DNA from: a virus
Strand: one strand, 5' to 3'
Length of the DNA: 31,763 bases
Virus record (IMG/VR): IMGVR_UViG_3300037584_002849
Location: 1-31,763 of that record
In this document: positions 7,414 to 15,764 of the stretch, in pieces
Layout: each line of letters opens with the position of its first letter
Numbering within the stretch: the first letter of the stretch is position 1
Made by a program: the position numbers and the translations under genes
The notes under the pieces: generated by a model
The model's database searches: none
The model's input: the letters and a program-made list of their open reading frames with translations, nothing else
What the model was told of the DNA's origin: nothing

Positions 7414-7992
7414 CTAGAAGTTACCTAGTGGAGAAACTACTTCATAGAATAGGTAGTTAAACGTAACTTGGAACTCTTCTATCTGATCAGTTGCACCGAA
7501 ATCAAGAGGAATAGAACTTACTGTATTAGGATAAATTCCTTCAAACTTATACTGTCTTAGTAATTTTTCTGGATTGCCAGGATTAGATCCTTCTCTACTT
7601 AGTTGTTTTACATCAGCAGATCTTTGATAAACTTCTGGGTTAATTGTACCTTGAGCTGTCTGCAAATCGTTAATAGAATTACTCCATTTCTCCATTGCAT
7701 CTCTGATTAAGAAATCAGTATCGTTAATAACAGTCACTGTCCAAGGATCAAAGGTGCGATCTCCAGCAACAGGGAGAACACGACCTCTATATGGAACTGG
7801 AATATTACCCAAGTTAGATGCTGGTATTTCTGCAGCCTTTACAAGGAATGGAACTTTATCCGTTACTAAGTTTAGGTCAATCCCTAACTCTTCTGGAAAA
7901 GCAATCTCAATTTCAAATAAATTAGCTCTTGCACCACCACCAGTCAATCTTGATCGAAACTCAGTTATGTTTCTTTGATTAAATGTTGCCAT
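7414..7992 (-). CDS. 19: gp19 tail tube protein
   Basis: 192 residues (T4 gp19 is 163). It matches the T4-like tail tube family: an N-terminal FNQRNITEFRSRL with GGGARANLFEIEIAFP, then VPFLVKAAEIPASNLGNIPV, YRGRVLPVAGDRTFDPWTVT, and the C-terminal strand EEFQVTFNYLFYEV. Hexameric rings of it stack inside the sheath to form the channel for DNA delivery. It directly follows gp18, as in T4. An AAGGAG ribosome-binding site precedes the ATG with a 12-base spacer. No perfect late promoter is present; only a degenerate ACTAAATA (8022-8015) lies 22 bases upstream, so it may be transcribed together with gp18. Confidence 0.96.
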   Translation of the reverse strand: MATFNQRNITEFRSRLTGGGARANLFEIEIAFPEELGIDLNLVTDKVPFLVKAAEIPASNLGNIPVPYRGRVLPVAGDRTFDPWTVTVINDTDFLIRDAMEKWSNSINDLQTAQGTINPEVYQRSADVKQLSREGSNPGNPEKLLRQYKFEGIYPNTVSSIPLDFGATDQIEEFQVTFNYLFYEVVSPLGNF

Positions 7993-8032
7993 TTTCTTTT
8001 TTAACTCCTTTGGTTATTTAGTGGGGATTTAA

Positions 8033-10264
8033 TTAAACTCGACCAGCGACTTCAGAGAAGCTAACTCCTGTTCTTGTCGCAACGAATGTAAGACCGATGA
8101 AGTTAATTGAACGAGCAGGTTTGATAAAGATATCAGCCTTAAACTCATTTGCATCAATGACATCAGGTGTGTTGTTTGTTTCATCACAAATTACAAGGAA
8201 GTCAGATAAACCTCTCTTTGCTTGAACTCCACGAAGGAATGGTTCAACAATATTACGGAAGTTTGCTCTCGTAATCTCATCGTTAAACTCAAAGAGTTGT
8301 GTCCTTGCAGCAATTTCAATTCTTGCCTCTAGATTTAAGAACAAACGACGTACGTTAATTCTGTCAAATGCAGACGCAATTGATAGTCCTGTCTTATCAC
8401 CAAATAATAAGAATCCACCGCCAGGTGAGAATATCACTGGGTTGATTCTCTTCACATATAAAGCATCTCTTTGTACTTTATTTGGATTGTATGCTAACTT
8501 AACTGTGTTAAGTATGTTTCCTCTTTGAGGGCCAGCGGGTGAGAACCAAGGGAATTGTTCCTCAGATGTTCTTGCCATTAATCCAGCAATATCACCATTA
8601 AGTGGCATAAACTGGAATTTGTTATTGAATCTATCAAACTGATATTTGTAACCTGAGTCAAATACCGCAAATGAAGATGATGTAATTGGATCATAGAATC
8701 GAATTACGTTATCAGTCTGAGTTGATGCCTTTGTGACATTTACAACTGTCTCTCTATTTGGAGAGATAACTGCTAAACAATCTTTTCTCTGTTCTGCAAT
8801 CGCAATCAATTTGTTTGCCTTTGCTTGTGATTCCTGTTCGTTACCTACGATGCCAGGGCCTTGAAGTAAGAAATTAACTGAGTACTCTGCTTCGTTCTCA
8901 AAGATTTCATAACCACCCATGATTGAACCAAGAGAACAAGAGTATCCACCTTCTGTACTTACACCAGAATAATCTTTACCACCTTGTAGTTCGTAAAGTA
9001 TGTTACCACCAAAGTTGAAGGTTACATCTTGTGCATCCTGACTCCAAAGATTAGTTACTGCTGATGTAGGAGTAAATACGGTTTGAATACCAGATGCAAT
9101 TGATCCGTTACCTGTTGAAACTCCAACAAAGATATTGTCTGAGTTCTCTGCAACGAAGTTTTTATAGTAGATCGCACTACCAAATGAGTTCTTTGCATCA
9201 TCCGCCTTGGATAAGAAAGCAAACTTCTCAAGAATTGCACCTTGTTGTCCAGTTATTTTTCCACTGTCGTCAATAACTACAATGTGAAGTTCGTCATTCT
9301 TACTGTTTCTTGCAGCAGCATATCCACTTGTGCCTGGTTTTTCAGCAATCTCTTTCCATGCTAATGCACCATTCTTTAATTGAATGAACTGATTATCATA
9401 CCAGTCTGCAATTGTTGTGACTGTTAGTGATGTTTGAATACCAGCTGCTGGATTCGCAATTGTTGAACTACTATTTGATATTTGAATACCAGTGCCAGGT
9501 AATCTATTACCAGATGCAGCACCAGTAGTTGATGTTGCTGATCCTACTGCAAATTGGAATTTACCATTCTCTGTATAATTTACAGGGAATATTGTTCCAC
9601 CAGCAGAAACACGATTTACAACCTTAACATCAATTGTACTATTTCCAACACCAGTGATGACACCTTGTAGATATCCATCTAACTCTCCAGTTGTACCAAC
9701 TCCTACAAATGAACCACTAATTGCTTGAGTTACCGCAAAACCAACCTGTACCTTTCCAGTAACATCTCCTGTTACTCCAGTAAGATTGGGATCATATGTA
9801 AGTGTTTGATCTGCAGCACCATCAATGTATGCAACTTTTAATCCGTTTGCATAACTGCCTGGGTTTCTTGCAGCTAATCGATATGAAACATTATCCTCAA
9901 AATTATTTTGATAATCATCAAAAGATTTTATTTTAAGACTTGATGTTGATGCAACACCTACAGCACCAACGTTTGCGTTGTTTAACTTTGCACCGTCTGC
10001 TCTAACGACTCTTAATACACCACCATACTGTAAATAGTTTGATGCAGAATACCAGTATTCATACTGTCTATCATTATTAAATGGTTTTCCAAAAAGATCA
10101 ATCAGATCTTGCTCATTTTCAATAAGCAAAGGTTCTAGTACAGGGCCTCTTTCAAAGGGGCCTACTATTGCACCTGTCTGATCACTTATGGAGTCAATTC
10201 TACCAACCGTAAGATCAACTTCCCTGACCTTAACGCCTGGAGATACTAAACCTATGCCAGCCAT
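8033..10264 (-). CDS. 18: gp18 contractile tail sheath protein
   Basis: 743 residues (T4 gp18 is 659). The N-terminus MAGIGLVSPGVKVREVDLTV is the sheath start that forms the inter-subunit linking arm. VGPFERGPVLEPLLIENEQD and the FGKPFNNDRQYEYWYSASN region are typical of T4-like sheaths. The conserved C-terminal core contains NPVIFSPGGGFLLFGDKT and DRINVRRLFLNLEARIEIAA, and ends with a strand used for cross-subunit augmentation. The middle (about residues 130-330) is Gly/Thr/Ser-rich and probably is the exposed, variable domain. The sheath contracts on adsorption to push the tube into the cell. A GGAG ribosome-binding site is 6 bases from the ATG and a late promoter variant lies 36 bases upstream. 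Confidence 0.97.
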   Translation of the reverse strand: MAGIGLVSPGVKVREVDLTVGRIDSISDQTGAIVGPFERGPVLEPLLIENEQDLIDLFGKPFNNDRQYEYWYSASNYLQYGGVLRVVRADGAKLNNANVGAVGVASTSSLKIKSFDDYQNNFEDNVSYRLAARNPGSYANGLKVAYIDGAADQTLTYDPNLTGVTGDVTGKVQVGFAVTQAISGSFVGVGTTGELDGYLQGVITGVGNSTIDVKVVNRVSAGGTIFPVNYTENGKFQFAVGSATSTTGAASGNRLPGTGIQISNSSSTIANPAAGIQTSLTVTTIADWYDNQFIQLKNGALAWKEIAEKPGTSGYAAARNSKNDELHIVVIDDSGKITGQQGAILEKFAFLSKADDAKNSFGSAIYYKNFVAENSDNIFVGVSTGNGSIASGIQTVFTPTSAVTNLWSQDAQDVTFNFGGNILYELQGGKDYSGVSTEGGYSCSLGSIMGGYEIFENEAEYSVNFLLQGPGIVGNEQESQAKANKLIAIAEQRKDCLAVISPNRETVVNVTKASTQTDNVIRFYDPITSSSFAVFDSGYKYQFDRFNNKFQFMPLNGDIAGLMARTSEEQFPWFSPAGPQRGNILNTVKLAYNPNKVQRDALYVKRINPVIFSPGGGFLLFGDKTGLSIASAFDRINVRRLFLNLEARIEIAARTQLFEFNDEITRANFRNIVEPFLRGVQAKRGLSDFLVICDETNNTPDVIDANEFKADIFIKPARSINFIGLTFVATRTGVSFSEVAGRV

Positions 10265-10300
10265 GTTTTTCTCCGAAGTTCCACGTTGTTTTACTAAATT

Positions 10301-10308
10301 TATTTATG
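10301..10308 (-). promoter_or_regulatory. Late promoter CATAAATA for gp18
   Basis: CATAAATA on the minus strand matches the looser NATAAATA form reported for marine T4-like phages. It is 36 bases before the gp18 ATG in the 83-base gap after the zinc-ribbon gene. Upstream of it is a weak CCCC/GGGG hairpin (10317-10331) without a T-tract. Confidence 0.72.
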
Positions 10309-10347
10309 AATTGCTACCCCTCTAAATGGGGAAACATGACGCAAACA

Positions 10348-10572
10348 CTACCAATCAGGATAAATCTCAACTATTTCTTTTCTCTTTCTTCCTTTTATAA
10401 CTCTTTTAATCGAACACTTTTTACACTCATATGCATATGCTGACGGTACATTTCCTCGATCTTTTCTTGTTTTATAGAAATCATTAATTAATTCTTTTGT
10501 CTCTCCACACATCTTGCATTTTCTTTGCTGAAATAGTAAGTGTTCTAATTCAAACTGATCCTCTATGTTCAT
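10348..10572 (-). CDS. Small zinc-ribbon protein, HNH-like N-terminus, unknown role
   Basis: 74 residues with two Cys pairs, CKMCGETK at about residues 19-26 and ECKKCS at about 49-54. Together they would bind one zinc ion in a zinc ribbon or treble-clef. The pattern KxCxxCGxxKxxxxFYK resembles the zinc part of phage HNH endonucleases, but no His-Asn-His catalytic motif follows. The C-terminus is basic (KGRKRK). The ATG overlaps the gp17 stop (ATGA), so it is translationally coupled to the large terminase. This makes a packaging-related or nuclease-accessory role conceivable. I recall comparable small zinc proteins between gp17 and gp18 in marine T4-like phages, but their function is not known to me. 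Confidence 0.7.
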   Translation of the reverse strand: MNIEDQFELEHLLFQQRKCKMCGETKELINDFYKTRKDRGNVPSAYAYECKKCSIKRVIKGRKRKEIVEIYPDW

Positions 10573-12233
10573 CTATAATTCCACATGTAATCCATATCCA
10601 TACCACCACCTTTATCACCATATTCATCTACATGCCAACGATCACCATCCGCATCTACAAAACTTTCTTCCTCTGTTCCATCTACAATAAAACCAAAGGG
10701 TGACATATCCTGTTCGATCTGATCTCTCTGATCTTCATAAATTCTTTTGCGAACATCTTGATCAGTCAATTCTTTAAAGTAATCTTGTGCTACCAACCAT
10801 GCATATATTACGAGACACATTGCAAGGTCATCATTACATCCCTCTTCCGCTTCAAATGAATTACTTTTTTGTATGAAAGTTGTAAGTTCAGATATGATAT
10901 CATAATCATTGAATATTAACTTTTCATCTTCAATTAAAGTTTTTAGATTAGAACATCCAACTTTTTTCACAGTCTTAGACATCTTTACACCTAACTGTGT
11001 TTTCTTGCCTGAAAATCCTTGTCCAACAATTTGACCAGCACGACCTCTCATTGAACACAGTAATAGATTATCATACTCTAAATCATATTGAATAATACTT
11101 GCAACCTGATCTCCAATATCATTTACCTCACATAGAATAAATGCATTATTATATGCCTTTGCAATATCTACAATAATACTTGGAAACAACATCGGTTTAA
11201 TTTCATTGTTCCGATACTTTCCAATAATTTTATGTGGGAAGGTTGTGATATCTGTAATTACAAATGCAGAGTAATCAATACCAACACCACGAGCTACATC
11301 AACTGTAAGCACATAATCATGATTTTTAATTGGTTCAAAGTAAATATCTAAACCAGCATTCTTCTTAATTGGTTCATCATATACTAATGTTTTTAATTTT
11401 GAGGAACTAATTAAAGTATCAACAGATCCTAGAAACTCACACTCAAACTCAACACGAAACTGTTGTTCTGATGTGTTTGCAATTGTTTGTTCTTTCCAGA
11501 CTTGATCTCTGCCTGGCACTTCTGACCAATGAACTTCTGTTGGAATATATTCATTCTTTCCTCTTTCCGCATCATGCCACATACGGTAAAAATGATTCAT
11601 ACCTCGTGGTGTAGATACGATTATAACTTTTGTTCTTTGACCAGAAGATATAGTAGGATAAACAGAGGCAAAGAATTGATCAGCAATGTGATTCGGGATA
11701 AAAGCGAACTCGTCGAGAAAGATGACATTATAGGAACCGCCTCGGACAGCAGATGCAGACGTAGATGCAGCGAGAATTTTTGATCCATTTTCTAACTCCA
11801 GTGATCCTTTGTTCCAGACAAGAACACCCTGTTGCATCCATTTAGGTAAGTTCTCATATGCAAGTTGTAATCTTCCTAGAAGATCTCGGGCAGTAGAGGC
11901 CTTGTTCGCAAGTATAGCAATATTAACGTTATCATTAAAAACTGCGTAATGTAAGAGATAAGATACAACTGTAGTGGATTTACCCGTCTGCCGAGGCATC
12001 TTACAGATGTTAAAACGGTTTTCATGGAAATTTCGTACTAATTTTTCTTGAAATGGATAAAGGTTAAAATTGACCAAACCCTCATCAAGAGAGACTATTT
12101 GAATATAATTCTTTGCAAAATAAACTGGATCGTCCTTACACTTAATGAATTCCTCAATTTGTTCCTGAGTAAATTCAACTTTGACGTTCGCTTTCTTTAG
12201 ATTGGGATTACCAAGATATACAGTATCAGACAT
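10569..12233 (-). CDS. 17: gp17 terminase large subunit (packaging ATPase and nuclease)
   Basis: 554 residues (T4 gp17 is 610). ATPase domain: Walker A MPRQTGKST (79-87), Walker B IFLDEF with D174 and E175, and coupling motif STPRG (207-211). Nuclease domain of the RNase H fold: VDVARG with D312, CEVND with E369, and NDDLAM with D468/D469. These are the positions equivalent to the three acidic metal ligands of T4 gp17. The protein drives ATP-powered DNA translocation through the portal and cuts the concatemer. The C-terminal 55 residues are acidic. The start at 12233 gives the expected N-terminus but has no visible Shine-Dalgarno sequence; its upstream 18 bases are only A/T. The small subunit gp16 is 6.4 kb away, unlike the adjacent T4 arrangement. 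Confidence 0.98.
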   Translation of the reverse strand: MSDTVYLGNPNLKKANVKVEFTQEQIEEFIKCKDDPVYFAKNYIQIVSLDEGLVNFNLYPFQEKLVRNFHENRFNICKMPRQTGKSTTVVSYLLHYAVFNDNVNIAILANKASTARDLLGRLQLAYENLPKWMQQGVLVWNKGSLELENGSKILAASTSASAVRGGSYNVIFLDEFAFIPNHIADQFFASVYPTISSGQRTKVIIVSTPRGMNHFYRMWHDAERGKNEYIPTEVHWSEVPGRDQVWKEQTIANTSEQQFRVEFECEFLGSVDTLISSSKLKTLVYDEPIKKNAGLDIYFEPIKNHDYVLTVDVARGVGIDYSAFVITDITTFPHKIIGKYRNNEIKPMLFPSIIVDIAKAYNNAFILCEVNDIGDQVASIIQYDLEYDNLLLCSMRGRAGQIVGQGFSGKKTQLGVKMSKTVKKVGCSNLKTLIEDEKLIFNDYDIISELTTFIQKSNSFEAEEGCNDDLAMCLVIYAWLVAQDYFKELTDQDVRKRIYEDQRDQIEQDMSPFGFIVDGTEEESFVDADGDRWHVDEYGDKGGGMDMDYMWNYR

Positions 12234-12251
12234 AATAAATTAAATTAAAAA

Positions 12252-12503
12252 TTAATCTTCATCGTCAGGTTTTTTTGGATTGGAAAATGATCCTCCACCC
12301 ATACCTATATCTAGGGGATTACTTTTGTCCAATCTTCTACTTCTTAATCTAATATTTCTTTCTGCTGTTTTTTTATCTGGTGCATTTGCATATTCAGTAT
12401 CTCTTATTATTTTATGAGCATTACCAAAATCCATCACACCTACTTTTTGTCCAATTTTTTTAACAAATCCTTGTTCTGACATAAATTGTTTGAATGTTTT
12501 CAT
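12252..12503 (-). CDS. Putative internal head protein with T4 IP-like capsid-targeting sequence
   Basis: 83 residues from the ATG at 12503; an in-frame GTG at 12515 would add four residues. The ATG is preferred because it overlaps the stop of the preceding gene (TGATG) and has an AGGAGG ribosome-binding site at 12520-12515 with an 11-base spacer. The N-terminus MKTFKQFMSEQ lines up residue for residue with the start MKTYQEFIAEA shared by T4 internal proteins IPI-IPIII. There gp21 cleaves after Glu10; here Glu10 is followed by Gln. The remainder is basic (RNIRLRSRRLDK) with a Gly/Ser-rich acidic tail ending DDED. From this I infer a protein packaged in the prohead core, trimmed by gp21 and possibly ejected with the DNA. 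No enzymatic motif is seen. Confidence 0.62.
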   Translation of the reverse strand: MKTFKQFMSEQGFVKKIGQKVGVMDFGNAHKIIRDTEYANAPDKKTAERNIRLRSRRLDKSNPLDIGMGGGSFSNPKKPDDED

Positions 12504-15500
12504 CAGCACTTCCACCTCCTTCTTGCTTGTCTTAGTCTGCTGTTAGGATCTTTTGCAGCCTTTGGAAACTTCTTCATCTGCCCTGCACTTCTAGCACAGT
12601 AACTCTTTCTTCTCTTCGCATCCTTAGAACCTTTTTTGACTTTACCAGTCACAGCAGTCTTTAACTTAGAGCCAGGATTACGACGACGATATGCAGCAAC
12701 ACCTTTTGCAGTCATACCAGCACCACTCTTAGTCGATCTCTTGTGTCCTGATTTGACACTCATTCCTTTCATATCATCTTCAATTACATACTCCTCACCC
12801 TGAGTTTGATCAAGTTTTTTCAAGTTAGGATCTTTTTTAGCATCAGCTACTTTTTTATCCGCTGCAGAATCTCTAGTATTTTGTATTGCTTTATTTGTTT
12901 CTTGTCGTTTTATTTCTCTTTCTTTTCTCCTTTCAATAAAATCATTTGCACCCTCACCAACCATTACAGTAGGTTCGCCTGGTTCAAGTTCTTTTGGTAA
13001 GAACGATAAAACCTTAGAGTCGGGATAAACTTTCTGTATTTCTTTTTCTACAGTTTGACGAGTTGGTCTCGAAACAGATGGCACAAACATCTGAATCATG
13101 TAGGTCTTACCTCTCCATGTCAATACAACTTTATATGTGTGACCGTTCTTAACTAAACGAACTTTATCTTCTGAAACTGTTGAAAGTTTTTTTTTAGCCT
13201 CGAAAGATTCTACTTTCGGTAACTTAGGTTCATTTGCTTTTGCTAGTTCTAACTTTTTCTTTGCAACTGCTGCTTCATTTGGATTATCAGATTTTGTTCT
13301 AGCTTCTATCTTCTGAGTTGTAGACTTATGTTTAACTGGATTGATAGTGATATCATCCATAAGACCTTCACTTGTAGTCTTCTTCTTCACACAGTTATTA
13401 TATCTCTTACCAAACATCATCTTAGTTCCTTTCTTCTCATACCCCTTCCAACACTTCTGACCTTCTTTGATTTCAATCATACCAGCAGCTTCAAGTGCTG
13501 AAACTTGCATTGGTGAGAATCCTTCGTTCTTTGACTTGTTACCCCAGTTTGCAGCACCGACTTTACGACATTTCACCAAAGCACCAGATGCATATGCACT
13601 TGGCCACACAGAGTATCTTGACTTGACCTTATGATAACAGGCATCCTTTGAACCACTACCCTTACCTTTCTTATCTTTGGCTTCATTCACATATTCTTCT
13701 TTCTTCATACCCTTTTTACCGCCAGGCACTTTCTTGCCTGCAAATTTTTCAATATTTTTTTCTAATTTTTTTACTGCCTCTGGATGTGATTTGCTAAGAT
13801 CAGCAGTTCCTTTATAACCTTCTTTTACTCCAGCAGCTCTTAGTGTCTTCGCCTGTTTTGTGTGCATTGCAACCGCCTTGTCAAGTTGTGCTGGAATTGC
13901 ATTTGCAGACTTCCCTGCATCCTTCTTGAATACATCTGACTTTCTTAATCTACTTGCCTGACTTTTATGTAATGCAACTGCTTTATCCAATTCTTTTGGA
14001 ATCTTATTGACAGAAGATCCGTAGTGTGATTCCACCACTTTTTTACGATTAAAATAATTCTCTTTCATTTTCTTCTTGGGATCTGTGGAAACATTTGTTG
14101 GTTTTGCTGCACCTGATTTATTCGGTTGATTTGGATCAGCAGCTCTCTTTCTTCTTGCAGCACTATCTCTTTCTTTATCACTCATTGATCTTCTCTTGGA
14201 AGATGATACGCACTTAGGAGTTGATTTTTGGCCAGGTTGTCTTGCACAAGGTTTCCCATCGTACTTACCACCAACTTGAACCCATCCTCTTACTTTGCGT
14301 CCTGACTTGGTAGTTCCACTGGATTTACCAAACCATGCACGAAGGCCTTCTTCGCTTACATTATATTTATAATCATCGTCAATTATCTCTCCTCTTTGCG
14401 GATGAATACGAGGTGTAATCTCTTTTTTAGATTTATTTTTTATTTCTTTTTTGCTTTGGAGTTTATCTTGAGCCGCTCTTACTCTTGCTAACATTTCTTC
14501 CTGACTTTCTTCTTTCATCGCCAACTTAGTTGCGATTGCATACTTCACATTCTTATCACCATATCTTTTCTTCATATCTTTTGTGCTTATCGCATCAGCA
14601 ATCTCATCACGTTTCTTCATTTGTTTCTTGGTCATCTTCTTAGCTTCAGATATTCCAAAATTAAATGCATCCTCTAATTCTTTAGGTATGAACTCAGAAA
14701 CCTTTGCTCTATATTCTCTTCTCTGTAACATTCTTTTTGCTCTTGCACCAGCATCCATCGCCTTCTGAGCTTTCTTTTCTTTCTTGGGTGCAGCGACTGC
14801 TTCTTCAACACCTTTCCTTTTGTTCATTCTATATCTAATTGCCCAATTGTCAGGAATGGTAAAATGTTTTGCTTTAAATTGATTATGGAGAAGAGTCGGT
14901 GATATATCATTACGTTTTGCAATACCTTGCATCAACTGATCTACAGAATCATAAGTAATAGTTTTAATAGTTTTTAAACCATCCTCTAACTCAACCACTG
15001 CATTTGTGATAAGTCCTACGTCTGAATGATTATATAATCCTTCTTTCACTTCTGGTTTATTATCTTTTTCCTTTCTTGGATTTTTTTCTCTGAGTTTTTT
15101 AATCTTTTCTTCAGCTGCATCACTTGGAGATTTTTGATTTTCATAATACTTTTTAATTATATCCTCCCCATTTCCTTCATTCATTCTCTTTGTCTTTTTC
15201 TTCATCGAGTTGATGTACTTTCGATAGACGGCTGCTTCAGAACTTTTACCCATCTCTCTCGCCCTTTGTTCCATAGCAACAGCCGCTTGAATCTTATGAG
15301 CATGTGATCGAGAAGAACTCCTGATTTTTGATACAGATGCTTTAGCTTTAGCCACGTTCTTAAAACCAAGTCCATGAATAGTTCCTTTAGGATCTTCATC
15401 AGTATATAAGTCAGAGTGTTTTTTGGATTTTGCTGGTTGTCCTTTCTTTCTTGGAATACGAGGATTTGATCCCTCATAAACTATCGCTTCACCCATTCCG

Positions 15501-15733
15501 CCACCGCCATTGCCACCACCATTACCACCAGAGCCACCGTTACCATTTCCAGCGCCATTCCCGCCGTTCCCATTTTCGTTAGAACTTCCGTTACCATTTT
15601 TCTTTGTTTCGTTATCGTCCTCTCTTTCTCTCGCAAGATATCCTCTAGCACCAATACGATACCCACGAGGGATCTTCTTGCACTTCTTTTCATCAAAGCA
15701 GTAATATTTGCCTGGCGGACACTTCTTAGCCAT
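12503..15733 (-). CDS. Large basic modular protein (DUF5872/DUF6321-type modules), unknown function
   Basis: 1,076 residues, strongly Lys/Arg-rich, and apparently a chain of short modules rather than one fold. In order: a Cys cluster (CPPGKYYCFDEKKCKK, 5-20); a Gly/Asn low-complexity linker (46-80); SRSHAHKIQAAVAMEQRARE (141-160) with a following helix; a 230-302 segment; a YAIATKLAMKEE segment (398-409); a GWVQVGGKYDGKPCARQ segment (483-499) with basic tail; a duplicated LDKAVALHKSQASRLR-like helix (582-597 and 617-632); KDACYHKVKSRYSVWPSAYA (696-715), typical of DUF5872; CWKGYEKKGTKMMFGKRY (761-778); a beta module HTYKVVLTWRGKTYMIQMFV (865-884); and a C-terminal module with GVAAYRRRNPGSKLKTAV (1011-1028). 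Many modules recur singly in marine phage proteins. It is presumably a virion or DNA-associated protein; the role is unknown. It has its own late promoter. Confidence 0.72.
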   Translation of the reverse strand: MAKKCPPGKYYCFDEKKCKKIPRGYRIGARGYLAREREDDNETKKNGNGSSNENGNGGNGAGNGNGGSGGNGGGNGGGGMGEAIVYEGSNPRIPRKKGQPAKSKKHSDLYTDEDPKGTIHGLGFKNVAKAKASVSKIRSSSRSHAHKIQAAVAMEQRAREMGKSSEAAVYRKYINSMKKKTKRMNEGNGEDIIKKYYENQKSPSDAAEEKIKKLREKNPRKEKDNKPEVKEGLYNHSDVGLITNAVVELEDGLKTIKTITYDSVDQLMQGIAKRNDISPTLLHNQFKAKHFTIPDNWAIRYRMNKRKGVEEAVAAPKKEKKAQKAMDAGARAKRMLQRREYRAKVSEFIPKELEDAFNFGISEAKKMTKKQMKKRDEIADAISTKDMKKRYGDKNVKYAIATKLAMKEESQEEMLARVRAAQDKLQSKKEIKNKSKKEITPRIHPQRGEIIDDDYKYNVSEEGLRAWFGKSSGTTKSGRKVRGWVQVGGKYDGKPCARQPGQKSTPKCVSSSKRRSMSDKERDSAARRKRAADPNQPNKSGAAKPTNVSTDPKKKMKENYFNRKKVVESHYGSSVNKIPKELDKAVALHKSQASRLRKSDVFKKDAGKSANAIPAQLDKAVAMHTKQAKTLRAAGVKEGYKGTADLSKSHPEAVKKLEKNIEKFAGKKVPGGKKGMKKEEYVNEAKDKKGKGSGSKDACYHKVKSRYSVWPSAYASGALVKCRKVGAANWGNKSKNEGFSPMQVSALEAAGMIEIKEGQKCWKGYEKKGTKMMFGKRYNNCVKKKTTSEGLMDDITINPVKHKSTTQKIEARTKSDNPNEAAVAKKKLELAKANEPKLPKVESFEAKKKLSTVSEDKVRLVKNGHTYKVVLTWRGKTYMIQMFVPSVSRPTRQTVEKEIQKVYPDSKVLSFLPKELEPGEPTVMVGEGANDFIERRKEREIKRQETNKAIQNTRDSAADKKVADAKKDPNLKKLDQTQGEEYVIEDDMKGMSVKSGHKRSTKSGAGMTAKGVAAYRRRNPGSKLKTAVTGKVKKGSKDAKRRKSYCARSAGQMKKFPKAAKDPNSRLRQARRRWKC

Positions 15734-15756
15734 AAATCGAATAGGATCTTCAGATA

Positions 15757-15764
15757 TATTTATA
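15757..15764 (-). promoter_or_regulatory. Late promoter TATAAATA for the 1,076-residue gene
   Basis: A perfect TATAAATA on the minus strand is built around the TAA stop of the preceding fibre-like gene (GTA TAA ATA). It is 23 bases before the ATG at 15733. Only a weak GAAGA ribosome-binding-like stretch follows. It probably drives the 1,076-residue gene, the internal-protein candidate and gp17. Confidence 0.82.

Noticed and set aside
10317-10331. CCCC/GGGG hairpin after the zinc-ribbon gene as a terminator
   Set aside because: Only four base pairs with a 7-base loop and no T-tract on the minus strand.
10348-10572. Functional HNH homing endonuclease
   Set aside because: The zinc-binding Cys pairs are present, but I see no His-Asn-His catalytic pattern, and 74 residues is too short for a typical homing endonuclease.
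14364-14371. TATAAATA inside the 1,076-residue gene as a late promoter
   Set aside because: It lies deep in the coding sequence (Tyr-Lys-Tyr codons), 1.8 kb from the next gene start. It is a probable chance match in A+T-rich DNA.
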